Below are positions 1 to 5,673 of a DNA stretch of 5,673 bases, one piece after another. The notes under the pieces are model-generated. The model ran no database searches, had not been told where the DNA came from, and was given only the letters and a program-made list of their open reading frames with translations. Position numbers and translations under genes: made by a program. This stretch comes from Spirosoma sp. GTDB lineage: Bacteria > Bacteroidota > Bacteroidia > Cytophagales > Spirosomataceae. The DNA lies in the NCBI GenBank assembly GCA_025351545.1, contig JANXVQ010000111.1:1-5673 (forward strand). The letters are read 5' to 3'. The number at the start of each line of letters is the position of its first letter. The stretch's first letter is position 1.

Positions 1-22
1 ATACACCACGTTTCGTTTTCGC

Positions 23-796
23 ATGAAGTTCAACCAATGGATGCTGGCCGGTATGGTGTCAGCCGTTTTTGTCGCCGGTTCCGCGACTGCACAAGTAAAA
101 AAAGCAACTGCAAAGAAGCCTCTTTCGGTTAAACCAGCTACAACCGCGAAACCCGCCACGACGGGGTCGGCACTGTCCTCAACGCAAGACTCGATCAGCT
201 ACAGTATTGGGTTGTTCATGGCTCAGAACCTGAAACAACAAGGCATATCCGACATTAATAATGCGTTATTGATGCGTGGCCTGGAAGATGCCTTAACGGG
301 CCAGCCAACAAGATTGACGCAGGCTCAGGCAGGTCAGGTGATGAATAGCTTCATGCAAAAACAGGCGGCTGTTCATAATGCCGAAGGGACAAAAGCATCG
401 GCCGAAAACAAAAAAATTGGTACCGCATTTCTTATGGATAACAAAGCAAAAACAGGTGTAGTGACCACCACGAGTGGTTTACAATATTCGATTGAAAAAG
501 AAGGCACTGGTGCTAAACCAACCGCTACAGATCGAGTTAAGGTACATTATACAGGTAAACTGCTCGATGGCAAGGTGTTTGACAGTTCGGTAGAACGTGG
601 ACAACCCGCCGAGTTCGGTGTAAACGAGGTAATTAAAGGTTGGACGGAAGCCTTACAGTTAATGCCGGTTGGCTCAAAATGGAAACTCTACATTCCGTCT
701 GATCTGGCTTACGGAGACCGGGGTGCTGGTGCCGATATTAAACCCGGCTCAACATTAGTCTTCGACGTAGAGTTGCTTGATATAGTTAAACAATAA
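23..796 (+). CDS. Exported FKBP-type peptidyl-prolyl cis-trans isomerase (FkpA/Mip-like)
   Basis: Catalyses cis-trans isomerisation of Xaa-Pro bonds and probably acts as a periplasmic folding chaperone. Seen in the 257-residue protein: a Sec signal peptide at about 1-23 (hydrophobic stretch LAGMVSAVFVAG, then SATA before Gln24, a likely signal peptidase I site); a Lys/Ala/Thr/Pro-rich linker at 25-50; a helical region at about 52-140 resembling the FKBP_N dimerisation domain of FkpA and Mip; and a C-terminal FKBP domain at about 150-257. The FKBP12 pocket residues all have counterparts: Tyr176, Phe186-Asp187, Phe198, Val203-Ile204, Trp207, Tyr230 and Phe247, so it should be active. The frame is open upstream to the window edge, but the signal peptide directly after ATG 23 supports that start; no Shine-Dalgarno is visible in the 22 bases available. 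The next gene, a periplasmic protease, follows in the same direction after 129 bp. Family assignment is firm; the natural substrates are unknown. Confidence 0.95.
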   Translation: MKFNQWMLAGMVSAVFVAGSATAQVKKATAKKPLSVKPATTAKPATTGSALSSTQDSISYSIGLFMAQNLKQQGISDINNALLMRGLEDALTGQPTRLTQAQAGQVMNSFMQKQAAVHNAEGTKASAENKKIGTAFLMDNKAKTGVVTTTSGLQYSIEKEGTGAKPTATDRVKVHYTGKLLDGKVFDSSVERGQPAEFGVNEVIKGWTEALQLMPVGSKWKLYIPSDLAYGDRGAGADIKPGSTLVFDVELLDIVKQ

Positions 797-822
797 GTGG
801 ATTGTGAATGGACGGCCCGCCG

Positions 823-879
823 GTGTAGTACGCAAGCGAATAGATCAAATAACGTTACTTATTCGCTTGCGTACTACAC
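823..879. repeat. Perfect 20-bp inverted repeat (intergenic hairpin)
   Basis: The left arm at 823-842 (GTGTAGTACGCAAGCGAATA) is the exact reverse complement of the right arm at 860-879, with a 17-base loop at 843-859. In RNA the stem gains a G-U pair and a C-G pair outside (821-822 with 880-881). It starts 26 bases after the FKBP stop codon. No run of T follows the right arm, and no run of A precedes the left arm, so it does not look like a standard intrinsic terminator in either direction. Part of the right arm, ACTTATTCGC at 857-866, recurs as a direct repeat at 897-906 before the protease gene. It may protect the 3' end of the FKBP mRNA, act as a processing site or weak terminator, or be a copy of a dispersed palindromic element; the sequence alone does not decide. 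Confidence 0.9.
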
Positions 880-925
880 TGAGAAACCCTTCATTGACTT
901 ATTCGCGATAACCCGGGTAATATAG

Positions 926-3088
926 ATGAAAAAGTATCTGGTGACCCTTGTGCCCGTGCTGATGCTGAGTTTTCAGCCGGATTCCTCATCGAATGGTGCG
1001 ATTGGCCGATCTTCCGGTGGGACAGATTCGCCCGGCACCTCTGTTGGTGCGACTATTGGCAGTACATTATCCAGACCGACATCGGCTACAGTTATTGACC
1101 TGCAGCCGTCTGTTTCACAGGAAAAAGTCGAAGCACTGGTAGCCAAGCTGTTAACGCAGTATCACTACCGTAAGGTGCCGCTCAACGACTCATTATCGTC
1201 GGTCGTGTGGGACAATTATCTGAAGGAAGTAGATGGTAATAAAACGTACCTGCTAGCATCAGATGTGGCAGCATTTGAGAAATATCGGTATCAGATTGAC
1301 GAGTCGCTGGTTAACGGTGACCTGACAGCGGCTTACGATCTCTACAATGTTTTTCGCAAACGTTATCAGGAACGAAGTGATTTCATCAAAGAGCAGATCA
1401 AAAAACCGTTTACGTTTACAGCCGACGAAAGTTTCAATACGGATCGGGAGAAAGCTCCCTGGCCGAAAACGGTGGACGAACAAAATGAACTGTGGACAAA
1501 AATTCTGAAAAATCAGGAGTTGGAACTACGGTTGGGCAGTCGAAAAGACAGTGCTGTGGTAGCCCTGATGACCCAGCGATATGCTAACCTAGACAAGGCT
1601 ATCAACCGGTACAAAAGTGCCGATGTCTTTCAGATGTACATGAACTCGTTTGCCGAATCGCTTGATCCGCACACCAATTACCTGTCCCCCAGCAATGCAG
1701 ACCGCTTCAATCAGGAGATGAGTCAGTCGCTGGAGGGTATTGGTGCAATGCTGCGCGAAGATGGAGACTATATCCGCATAACCGATGTCTTGCCGGGTGG
1801 ACCAGCATTTAAAAGCAAACTTCTTAACAAAGAAGATAAAATTGCGGGTGTAGCACAGGGCGATAACGGTCCAATGGTCAACACCATGAACTGGCAGGTT
1901 GATGAGGTTGTCAAATTAATTAAAGGCCCGAAAGGTACAATTGTTCGGTTACAGATTATATCGCCCAATGCGCTGGCGGGTGCTCCACCAAAAGAAATTC
2001 GGCTGGTGCGGGAGAAAATAAAACTGGAAGAACAACGGGCTAAGAAAGAAGTTATCGAAGTTTCTGACAATGGTAAACCGTTTAAGATTGGGGTCATCAA
2101 TATTCCGATGTTTTACCGGGATTTTGAAGGTGCCCGCAAACGCGAAGAAGGTTTCAGCAGTACCACAAGTGATGTGAAACGATTTGTGGAAGAACTGAAA
2201 GTGGAGAAAGTAGACGGCATTGTCATTGACCTCCGCGACAACGGTGGTGGTTCGCTTACCGAAGCTATTGATCTGACGGGCTTATTTATCCCCAAAGGTC
2301 CGGTAGTACAGGTAAAAGAATCGACTGGTGAAACGGAGGTATATTCTGACAAAGACGGCGGCACGGTGGCTTATGATGGTCCAATGGCAGTTTTAGTAAA
2401 CCGCTTTAGCGCTTCGGCCTCTGAAATTTTTGCCGCTGCCATTCAGGATTACAAGCGGGGAGTCATTGTTGGTGGCCAAACTTTCGGTAAGGGAACGGTA
2501 CAAACGCTGATTGACTTGAACCAGTGGCTGCCTAAAGAACCGGAGAAAGTTGGTCAGGTGAAAATGACCATCCAGAAATTTTATCGCATCAACGGCAGCA
2601 GCACACAACACAAAGGTGTAACGCCGGATATTCAATTACCGTCGGCATTTTCGGCGGAGGAATATGGGGAAAGCTCGCAGCCAAGTGCGTTACCCTGGGA
2701 TCAGATTAACTCGACCCGGTATGAAGAATCGCGTGGCCTTGATGATAAAATTATGAGCCGCCTTCGCGATCGCTTCGATCAACGGTTAAAGTCAGATCCT
2801 GAACTGAAACAATTGGTAATAGATCTGGCTGATTTCAAAAAAGCGAAACAGAACACTATTGTGTCCTTACAGGAATCGAAACGCCGGAAAGAGCGTGAAG
2901 AAGCCGAGCGTAAACGTGCTGCGGCCAGTAAAGTGTCACAAATGTCTGCACCAATAGACGAAACCGGAACACCGGGGCAGGCTGCAACAGCGACACCAAA
3001 GAAGAAAAAAGACCTGTATCTTAATGAAGCGGGACTGGTACTGGCCGATTATATTTTGGCTGTCAATAAGCTGGCTGTTAATAAATAG
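926..3088 (+). CDS. prc: Carboxy-terminal processing protease, Prc/Tsp type (peptidase S41A)
   Basis: Periplasmic serine protease that degrades or trims proteins from their C-termini; in other bacteria the family controls peptidoglycan hydrolases and damaged envelope proteins. Seen in 720 residues: an N-terminal hydrophobic signal (MKKYLVTLVPVLMLSF, no lipobox Cys); a Ser/Gly/Thr-rich low-complexity linker at about 18-55; a helical Tsp N-terminal domain at about 60-240 ending in DPHTNYLSP (247-255); a PDZ domain at about 265-350 with the SLEGIG loop (268-273); the S41 catalytic core at about 385-570 with IDLRDNGGGSLTEA (434-447), FSASASEIFAAA (494-505) and FGKGTVQ (520-526); and a C-terminal DUF3340-like helical region with a highly charged Lys/Arg/Glu stretch at about 637-668. 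By comparison with E. coli Prc, Ser497 is the nucleophile and Lys522 the general base (spacing 25, as in E. coli), and Asp508 matches another residue reported to matter. The length fits the family (E. coli 682). No TAnnTTTG promoter is visible in the upstream gap, so readthrough from the FKBP gene is possible. Confidence 0.96.
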   Translation: MKKYLVTLVPVLMLSFQPDSSSNGAIGRSSGGTDSPGTSVGATIGSTLSRPTSATVIDLQPSVSQEKVEALVAKLLTQYHYRKVPLNDSLSSVVWDNYLKEVDGNKTYLLASDVAAFEKYRYQIDESLVNGDLTAAYDLYNVFRKRYQERSDFIKEQIKKPFTFTADESFNTDREKAPWPKTVDEQNELWTKILKNQELELRLGSRKDSAVVALMTQRYANLDKAINRYKSADVFQMYMNSFAESLDPHTNYLSPSNADRFNQEMSQSLEGIGAMLREDGDYIRITDVLPGGPAFKSKLLNKEDKIAGVAQGDNGPMVNTMNWQVDEVVKLIKGPKGTIVRLQIISPNALAGAPPKEIRLVREKIKLEEQRAKKEVIEVSDNGKPFKIGVINIPMFYRDFEGARKREEGFSSTTSDVKRFVEELKVEKVDGIVIDLRDNGGGSLTEAIDLTGLFIPKGPVVQVKESTGETEVYSDKDGGTVAYDGPMAVLVNRFSASASEIFAAAIQDYKRGVIVGGQTFGKGTVQTLIDLNQWLPKEPEKVGQVKMTIQKFYRINGSSTQHKGVTPDIQLPSAFSAEEYGESSQPSALPWDQINSTRYEESRGLDDKIMSRLRDRFDQRLKSDPELKQLVIDLADFKKAKQNTIVSLQESKRRKEREEAERKRAAASKVSQMSAPIDETGTPGQAATATPKKKKDLYLNEAGLVLADYILAVNKLAVNK
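3056..3085 (+). repeat. 15-bp tandem duplication at the 3' end of the protease gene
   Basis: Two adjacent 15-base units, TTGGCTGTCAATAAG (3056-3070) and CTGGCTGTTAATAAA (3071-3085), both encode Leu-Ala-Val-Asn-Lys and are followed at once by the TAG stop. The units differ at three positions, all synonymous (TTG/CTG, GTC/GTT, AAG/AAA). The protein therefore ends LAVNKLAVNK. This suggests an in-frame duplication that has since drifted at silent sites; chance similarity of two short units cannot be fully excluded. Confidence 0.85.
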
Positions 3089-3104
3089 TATTGATCGAAA
3101 GTAC

Positions 3105-3151
3105 AAAGCACAAAAGACGCGCACCGAATTGTTGCGCGTCTTTTGTGCTTT
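3105..3151 (+). terminator. Intrinsic terminator hairpin after the protease gene
   Basis: A perfect 19-bp stem pairs 3105-3123 (AAAGCACAAAAGACGCGCA) with 3133-3151, around a 9-base loop (CCGAATTGT). The base of the stem is GC-poor and the right arm ends in CTTTT, giving a modest U-tract. It starts 16 bases after the protease stop codon, the expected place for transcription to end. The A-rich left flank means it could also terminate transcripts coming from the right on the opposite strand, though there is no gene on that strand close by to need it. Confidence 0.85.
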
Positions 3152-3186
3152 TCAATAAACTGTAAATCAAAAACGCGACTTACTAC

Positions 3187-3426
3187 GTGTGGTATTTCCT
3201 TATTAAACAGAGTCTTCTTGAGCGGGCACAATACCTGGCTTTACAAAAACGCGCTTCGTTGACTGAAGTCGAGTTATTCAATGAGCCTCACGAAAACTGG
3301 TATGTATTTGCCGTTGAAAAAGAGGGGTATAACGCTTTCATGGACCACCTCGATCGGTCGGGCATTAGCTATGACTTGGTGGCCGAACGACCAACGAGAG
3401 ATGAAATGCTGGCAGGAATGCAATAA
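3187..3426 (+). CDS. Small hypothetical protein, 79 residues, GTG start
   Basis: I do not recognise a named family. The protein begins MWYFLIK and is soluble, with no signal peptide or membrane segment and no Cys. Its likely layout (inference) is strand 1-7, helix about 9-23, strand about 25-44 interrupted by a turn (NEPHEN), helix about 47-59, then a strand and a short charged C-terminal helix (RPTRDEMLAGMQ); this could form a small alpha/beta domain. The start is GTG at 3187: upstream the frame reaches a TAA at 3163 with no other usual start, and the first in-frame ATG would be residue 52, deep inside the protein. Codon use resembles the neighbours. It lies 35 bp after the protease terminator and no TAnnTTTG promoter is visible, so how it is expressed is unclear. 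Its stop is 5 bp from the stop of the opposing MATE gene. Being real is supported by the ordered amino-acid pattern and tight packing rather than by a known homologue. Confidence 0.72.
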   Translation: MWYFLIKQSLLERAQYLALQKRASLTEVELFNEPHENWYVFAVEKEGYNAFMDHLDRSGISYDLVAERPTRDEMLAGMQ

Positions 3427-3431
3427 CTAAA

Positions 3432-4868
3432 TCAAGTTGTCGGGGAAGTTGGTACACTTGTTTCCATGAATAGATCGGCACGCCGAACCCGTCGAAAAAA
3501 GCGCCATGTCAACAGGACAGCTGCAATAGTCAGGCCGGTTAATAAGCCAATCCAAACGCCAATGGCATCCATGCCAAATGGAAACGCCAGCACATAGCTT
3601 AAGGGCAAGGCGACGACCCAATACGAAAACAAGGTTATTAGCGTTGGCACATTTACATCAGACAGGCCCCGTAACCCTCCTAACGCAACTACCTGCACGC
3701 CATCGGAGAGCTGGAAAAAGCCAGCCATAATAACCAATGAAGCTGCAATAGTCATAACCTCCGGGCTGTCGCGAATATAAAGCGTTACTAACCAATCGTT
3801 AGTAGTCAGAAATACAATTGCCGTTACGCTCATAAAACTTACCGACAGCAAAAAAGCGGCCACTCCGGCCTGCCAGACTTCCTCACGACTCGCCTTTCCC
3901 ACAGCCGCACTAACCCGTATGGCAGCCGCCGACGAAATACCGGTTGCCATCATATAGGTGACCGACGCCATACTGATAGCAATTTGGTGAGCCGCCAATT
4001 GGGCTTCACCAAGCCAGCCGACAATAACGACAGCTAATGAAAAAGTGGCCACTTCGAAGAAAAAAGTTAGCCCGCCCGGAAGACCCAGCCGAAAAATTGT
4101 CCAGGCTTCGCTGATAGAGGGCAGCGACTTAAACTCTTTTTTCAGGTAGGGCCGGAAGTACGACGTTCGGTAAACATAAACCAGCATAGCCCCGGCCATA
4201 AACGTTCTCGACAAGAGCGTAGCCAAAGCTGAACCCATTAGGCCCAAGGCTGGAAATGGGCCAACGCCTTTAATAAATAAGTAATTGAACAGCGCGTTCA
4301 CCCCGAGCGCCGACAGAGTAATCGCCATGGCGACATGCGGATAACGAAGGCCGTCGCACAGCTGGCGAGTCGCAACAAAAACCATCAACGGCACAAGTGA
4401 AGCGCTTAAAATCAACATGAAATCACGCGCTAATCGTGTTACTTCGGGAGTTTGGCCAAATAAATCGAAGTTATAAGCTAAAAGGACCGACAGTCCGCCC
4501 AAAAACAGGCTCAGTAATCCCGCTACGCGCAATCCCGCCCGAAACAGGCGATTTACGGCCGCCTGACCATCCTGGTGATCTCCATCTCCCTCCGTCGTAC
4601 CAGTTGTACGGTTATTCGCCTTCGATATTAAAGCCGCCACAACCGATAGCCCGCCCACGCCAATACTCGACATCAGAAACGAAAGCGAACTGGCTAGTCC
4701 GGCTGCGCCTAAGGGCACCGCCCCCAGCAGTCGGCCAACGAAAAGATTGTCGGTAACGCCCATCAATACGACGCCTAACTGAGCAATAATAATTGGAATA
4801 CTCAGTCGAAGCGTATCGGAAAATTCGGCGCGGTACGTGTTTAGTAGAAGGCGGGGAGCAGCAGACAT
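3432..4868 (-). CDS. MATE-family multidrug/cation antiporter (NorM-like)
   Basis: Inner-membrane secondary transporter that exports cationic drugs or metabolites in exchange for Na+ or H+. The 478-residue length and about 12 hydrophobic segments in two six-helix halves fit the family (two MatE domains, about 20-180 and 255-420). Seen motifs: SIPIIIAQLG in helix 1 followed by the conserved Asp40 in GVTDNLFVGRLLG; GLPGG with Glu272 (FFFEVATF) at the start of helix 7; AHQIA at 293-297; and Asp389 in QLSDGVQVVALGGLRG. Asp40, Glu272 and Asp389 match the ion-coupling acids of Vibrio NorM (Asp36, Glu255, Asp371), so the coupling site looks intact. One oddity is a hydrophilic Thr/Gly/Asp-rich loop at about 85-103 between helices 2 and 3, longer than I expect. 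ATG 4868 lies about 18-20 bases from the start site predicted from a TAnnTTTG element. Single gene, divergent from the DUF4290 gene. The substrate cannot be told from sequence. Confidence 0.95.
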   Translation of the reverse strand: MSAAPRLLLNTYRAEFSDTLRLSIPIIIAQLGVVLMGVTDNLFVGRLLGAVPLGAAGLASSLSFLMSSIGVGGLSVVAALISKANNRTTGTTEGDGDHQDGQAAVNRLFRAGLRVAGLLSLFLGGLSVLLAYNFDLFGQTPEVTRLARDFMLILSASLVPLMVFVATRQLCDGLRYPHVAMAITLSALGVNALFNYLFIKGVGPFPALGLMGSALATLLSRTFMAGAMLVYVYRTSYFRPYLKKEFKSLPSISEAWTIFRLGLPGGLTFFFEVATFSLAVVIVGWLGEAQLAAHQIAISMASVTYMMATGISSAAAIRVSAAVGKASREEVWQAGVAAFLLSVSFMSVTAIVFLTTNDWLVTLYIRDSPEVMTIAASLVIMAGFFQLSDGVQVVALGGLRGLSDVNVPTLITLFSYWVVALPLSYVLAFPFGMDAIGVWIGLLTGLTIAAVLLTWRFFRRVRRADLFMETSVPTSPTT

Positions 4869-4880
4869 TGAATAAATAAC

Positions 4881-4931
4881 AGCGTAAATTGCAAAGGTAA
4901 GAGTTACAGACCAGCCTTTGTGATTTACGCT
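4881..4931. promoter_or_regulatory. Imperfect 17-bp dyad over the MATE promoter (operator candidate)
   Basis: The left arm AGCGTAAATTGCAAAGG (4881-4897) and the right arm CCTTTGTGATTTACGCT (4915-4931) are inverted copies matching at 15 of 17 positions, separated by 17 bases. The left arm contains most of the MATE -7 element and the predicted transcription start, so a protein bound here could block that promoter. The right arm ends 21 bases before the -33 TTG of the rightward promoter. Neither predicted transcript would contain both arms, which argues for action as DNA rather than RNA. No regulator gene lies in the window, so the binding protein is unknown; the operator role is inference. Confidence 0.5.
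4892..4899 (-). promoter_or_regulatory. Bacteroidota -7 promoter element for the MATE gene
   Basis: Read on the minus strand this is TACCTTTG, an exact match to the Bacteroidota primary sigma-factor -7 consensus TAnnTTTG. Transcription would begin about 4-6 bases further, near 4886-4888, leaving an 18-20 base AT-rich leader before ATG 4868. No TTG is found at the expected -33 position about 20 bases upstream, so the promoter may be weak or dependent on an activator. Confidence 0.62.
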
Positions 4932-4952
4932 TCATTCCAGGCTCAATGTCGC

Positions 4953-4983
4953 TTGCCCCTTGCCCCATTCCTTCGTACTTTTG
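4953..4983 (+). promoter_or_regulatory. Bacteroidota-type promoter for the DUF4290 gene
   Basis: A -33 TTG at 4953-4955 is followed after 20 bases by TACTTTTG at 4976-4983, an exact TAnnTTTG -7 element. The spacing is what Bacteroidota promoters use. Transcription should start near 4987-4989, about 24 bases before the TTG codon at 5012. This position makes the in-frame ATG at 4946 an unlikely start because it would lie outside the transcript. Confidence 0.7.
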
Positions 4984-5011
4984 TTTTCTTTATCACTTAT
5001 CGGGCAAGCAT

Positions 5012-5673
5012 TTGAAAGAATACGGCAGTAGTATCCAAAAATTAGTTGACAACATGGTCAACATCGAAGATCGCTCAACCCGAACTCGGTATGCACATAT
5101 CCTGATTGAGTTGATGCGACAAATCCATCCTAACATGAAGGATGGTCAGGATTACTATAATAAATTGTGGGACGACCTATATATCATGTCCGATTTTACA
5201 TTGGATGTCGATAGCCCTTACCCACCACCATCGGAGGAATCGCTTGGCAAAAAACCACAGCGGGTTCCTTATAATACCCACAATCTGAGATTCAAGCACT
5301 TTGGCCGGAATGTGGATCTACTGATTGCTAAAGCAGTTGCCCTCGAAGAGCCCGAGGAACGACGCACCTTTGTTTCCTACTTAACACGCCTGATGCGCAC
5401 ATTTTATCAGGCATGGAATAAGGAATCTGTTGAGGATGAAACTATTTATCAGAGTCTGATCGAACTCTCGAAAGGTCAACTCGCCGACGATATTAAACTC
5501 ATTCGGGAACAGGGTCTCGTGGAAGCGACTCCCCGCGAACGCACCGGCGATCAGCCTCAGCGCATCGGCGGCAATAATTACCGGAATGATCGAAATCGGA
5601 ACGATAACGGAACGGAACAGCAGAGTCGGCCAAATAATCGAAACGAACGTGATGGCGGACCACGTACTGTTAA
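5012..5673 (+). CDS. DUF4290 family protein, 3' end beyond the window
   Basis: A conserved Bacteroidota protein of unknown function. 220 codons are visible and the frame is still open at the last base, so the C-terminus is missing. The recognisable family signature is near the N-terminus: KEYGSSIQKLVDNMVNIEDR (2-21), then a His/Pro segment (IHPNMKDGQDYYNKLWDDL, 38-56), KHFGRNVDLLIAKA (95-108) and LTRLMRTFYQAWNKESVEDE (124-143). It is mostly helical and soluble, with no signal peptide. From about residue 172 it becomes a disordered Asn/Arg/Gly/Gln-rich tail. I chose TTG 5012 because the family motif starts at residue 3 and the promoter lies just upstream; alternatives are ATG 4946 (adds 22 Cys/Pro-rich residues, upstream of the predicted transcript start) and ATG 5054 (cuts the motif). 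In Bacteroidota this gene is, from memory, commonly next to murA, which suggests a role linked to the cell envelope or growth, but that neighbour is not visible here. Confidence 0.88.
   Translation, partial: MKEYGSSIQKLVDNMVNIEDRSTRTRYAHILIELMRQIHPNMKDGQDYYNKLWDDLYIMSDFTLDVDSPYPPPSEESLGKKPQRVPYNTHNLRFKHFGRNVDLLIAKAVALEEPEERRTFVSYLTRLMRTFYQAWNKESVEDETIYQSLIELSKGQLADDIKLIREQGLVEATPRERTGDQPQRIGGNNYRNDRNRNDNGTEQQSRPNNRNERDGGPRTV

Noticed and set aside
1..22. Possible coding extension upstream of the isomerase ATG, since the frame is open to the edge
   Set aside because: The typical Sec signal peptide begins directly at ATG 23, so an N-terminal extension is unlikely.
894..923. E. coli-like promoter TTGACT - 18 bases - TAATAT just before the protease start codon
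   Set aside because: Bacteroidota primary sigma factor uses a different consensus, and the -10-like box ends only 2 bases before the ATG, leaving no room for a leader. Treated as coincidence.
1768..2100. 110-codon minus-strand open frame inside the protease gene, with similar ones at 1259-1483, 2113-2364 and 2393-2635
   Set aside because: All are antisense to well-conserved PDZ and S41 regions of the protease, so they are best explained as shadows.
3086..3093. TAGTATTG, a near match to TAnnTTTG, as a promoter for the 79-residue gene
   Set aside because: One mismatch in the TTTG core, no TTG at the -33 distance, and the terminator hairpin lies directly downstream of the start site it would give.
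3049..3231. 60-codon minus-strand open frame across the protease terminator region
   Set aside because: It spans the terminator hairpin and the start of the 79-residue gene in antisense, and the product has no recognisable order.
4436..4756. 106-codon open frame on the plus strand, antisense to MATE
   Set aside because: The Pro/Arg-rich product is typical of an antisense shadow of a hydrophobic membrane protein gene; no promoter or motif supports it.
4612..4968. 118-codon open frame on the minus strand overlapping the 5' part of the MATE gene
   Set aside because: It lies in another frame of a gene with intact family motifs, and its product is Cys/Arg/Ser-rich with no coherent pattern. Its start is also upstream of the predicted MATE transcript start.
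1..5673. Mobile element, phage, CRISPR, tRNA/rRNA or defence-system signatures
   Set aside because: None of these was seen on either strand; the genes are intact, similar in codon use and of housekeeping or transport type.

Overview
The window looks like chromosomal housekeeping DNA from a member of the Bacteroidota, most likely order Cytophagales and close to Spirosoma (an inference from recognised protein features, not from a search). The grounds are a DUF4290-family protein, which I know only from Bacteroidota; two exact matches to the Bacteroidota -7 promoter element TAnnTTTG, each a short distance upstream of a start codon; the lack of clear Shine-Dalgarno sequences; and roughly balanced base composition. 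There is no phage, insertion sequence, CRISPR array, toxin-antitoxin pair or RNA gene that I can support.

Layout, left to right. Bases 23-796 (+) encode an exported FKBP-type peptidyl-prolyl isomerase with all the usual FKBP pocket residues. A 129-bp gap holds a perfect 20-bp inverted repeat (823-842 / 860-879) without a U-tract. Bases 926-3088 (+) encode a full-length Prc/Tsp-type carboxy-terminal processing protease with an intact Ser497/Lys522 dyad; its last ten residues are a five-codon tandem duplication. A strong hairpin terminator follows at 3105-3151. Bases 3187-3426 (+) encode a 79-residue protein of unknown function that starts with GTG. It converges, with 5 bp between stop codons, on a MATE-family multidrug/cation antiporter at 4868-3432 (-). 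The 143-bp divergent region 4869-5011 carries the MATE promoter, an imperfect 17-bp dyad lying over that promoter (operator candidate), and a separate consensus promoter for the rightward gene. From 5012 a DUF4290 protein is read rightward and runs off the window's end still open.

Functionally, the first two genes form an envelope protein-quality pair (proline isomerisation/chaperoning and C-terminal proteolysis). No Bacteroidota-type promoter is visible between them, so they may be co-transcribed. The MATE transporter is a separate inner-membrane efflux unit. The DUF4290 gene typically begins a cell-envelope cluster with murA in Bacteroidota; that neighbour would lie beyond the window. I found no convincing new biological system. 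The points most worth checking are the dyad over the MATE promoter, the perfect intergenic hairpin, the promoter that decides the DUF4290 start codon, and the orphan 79-residue gene.
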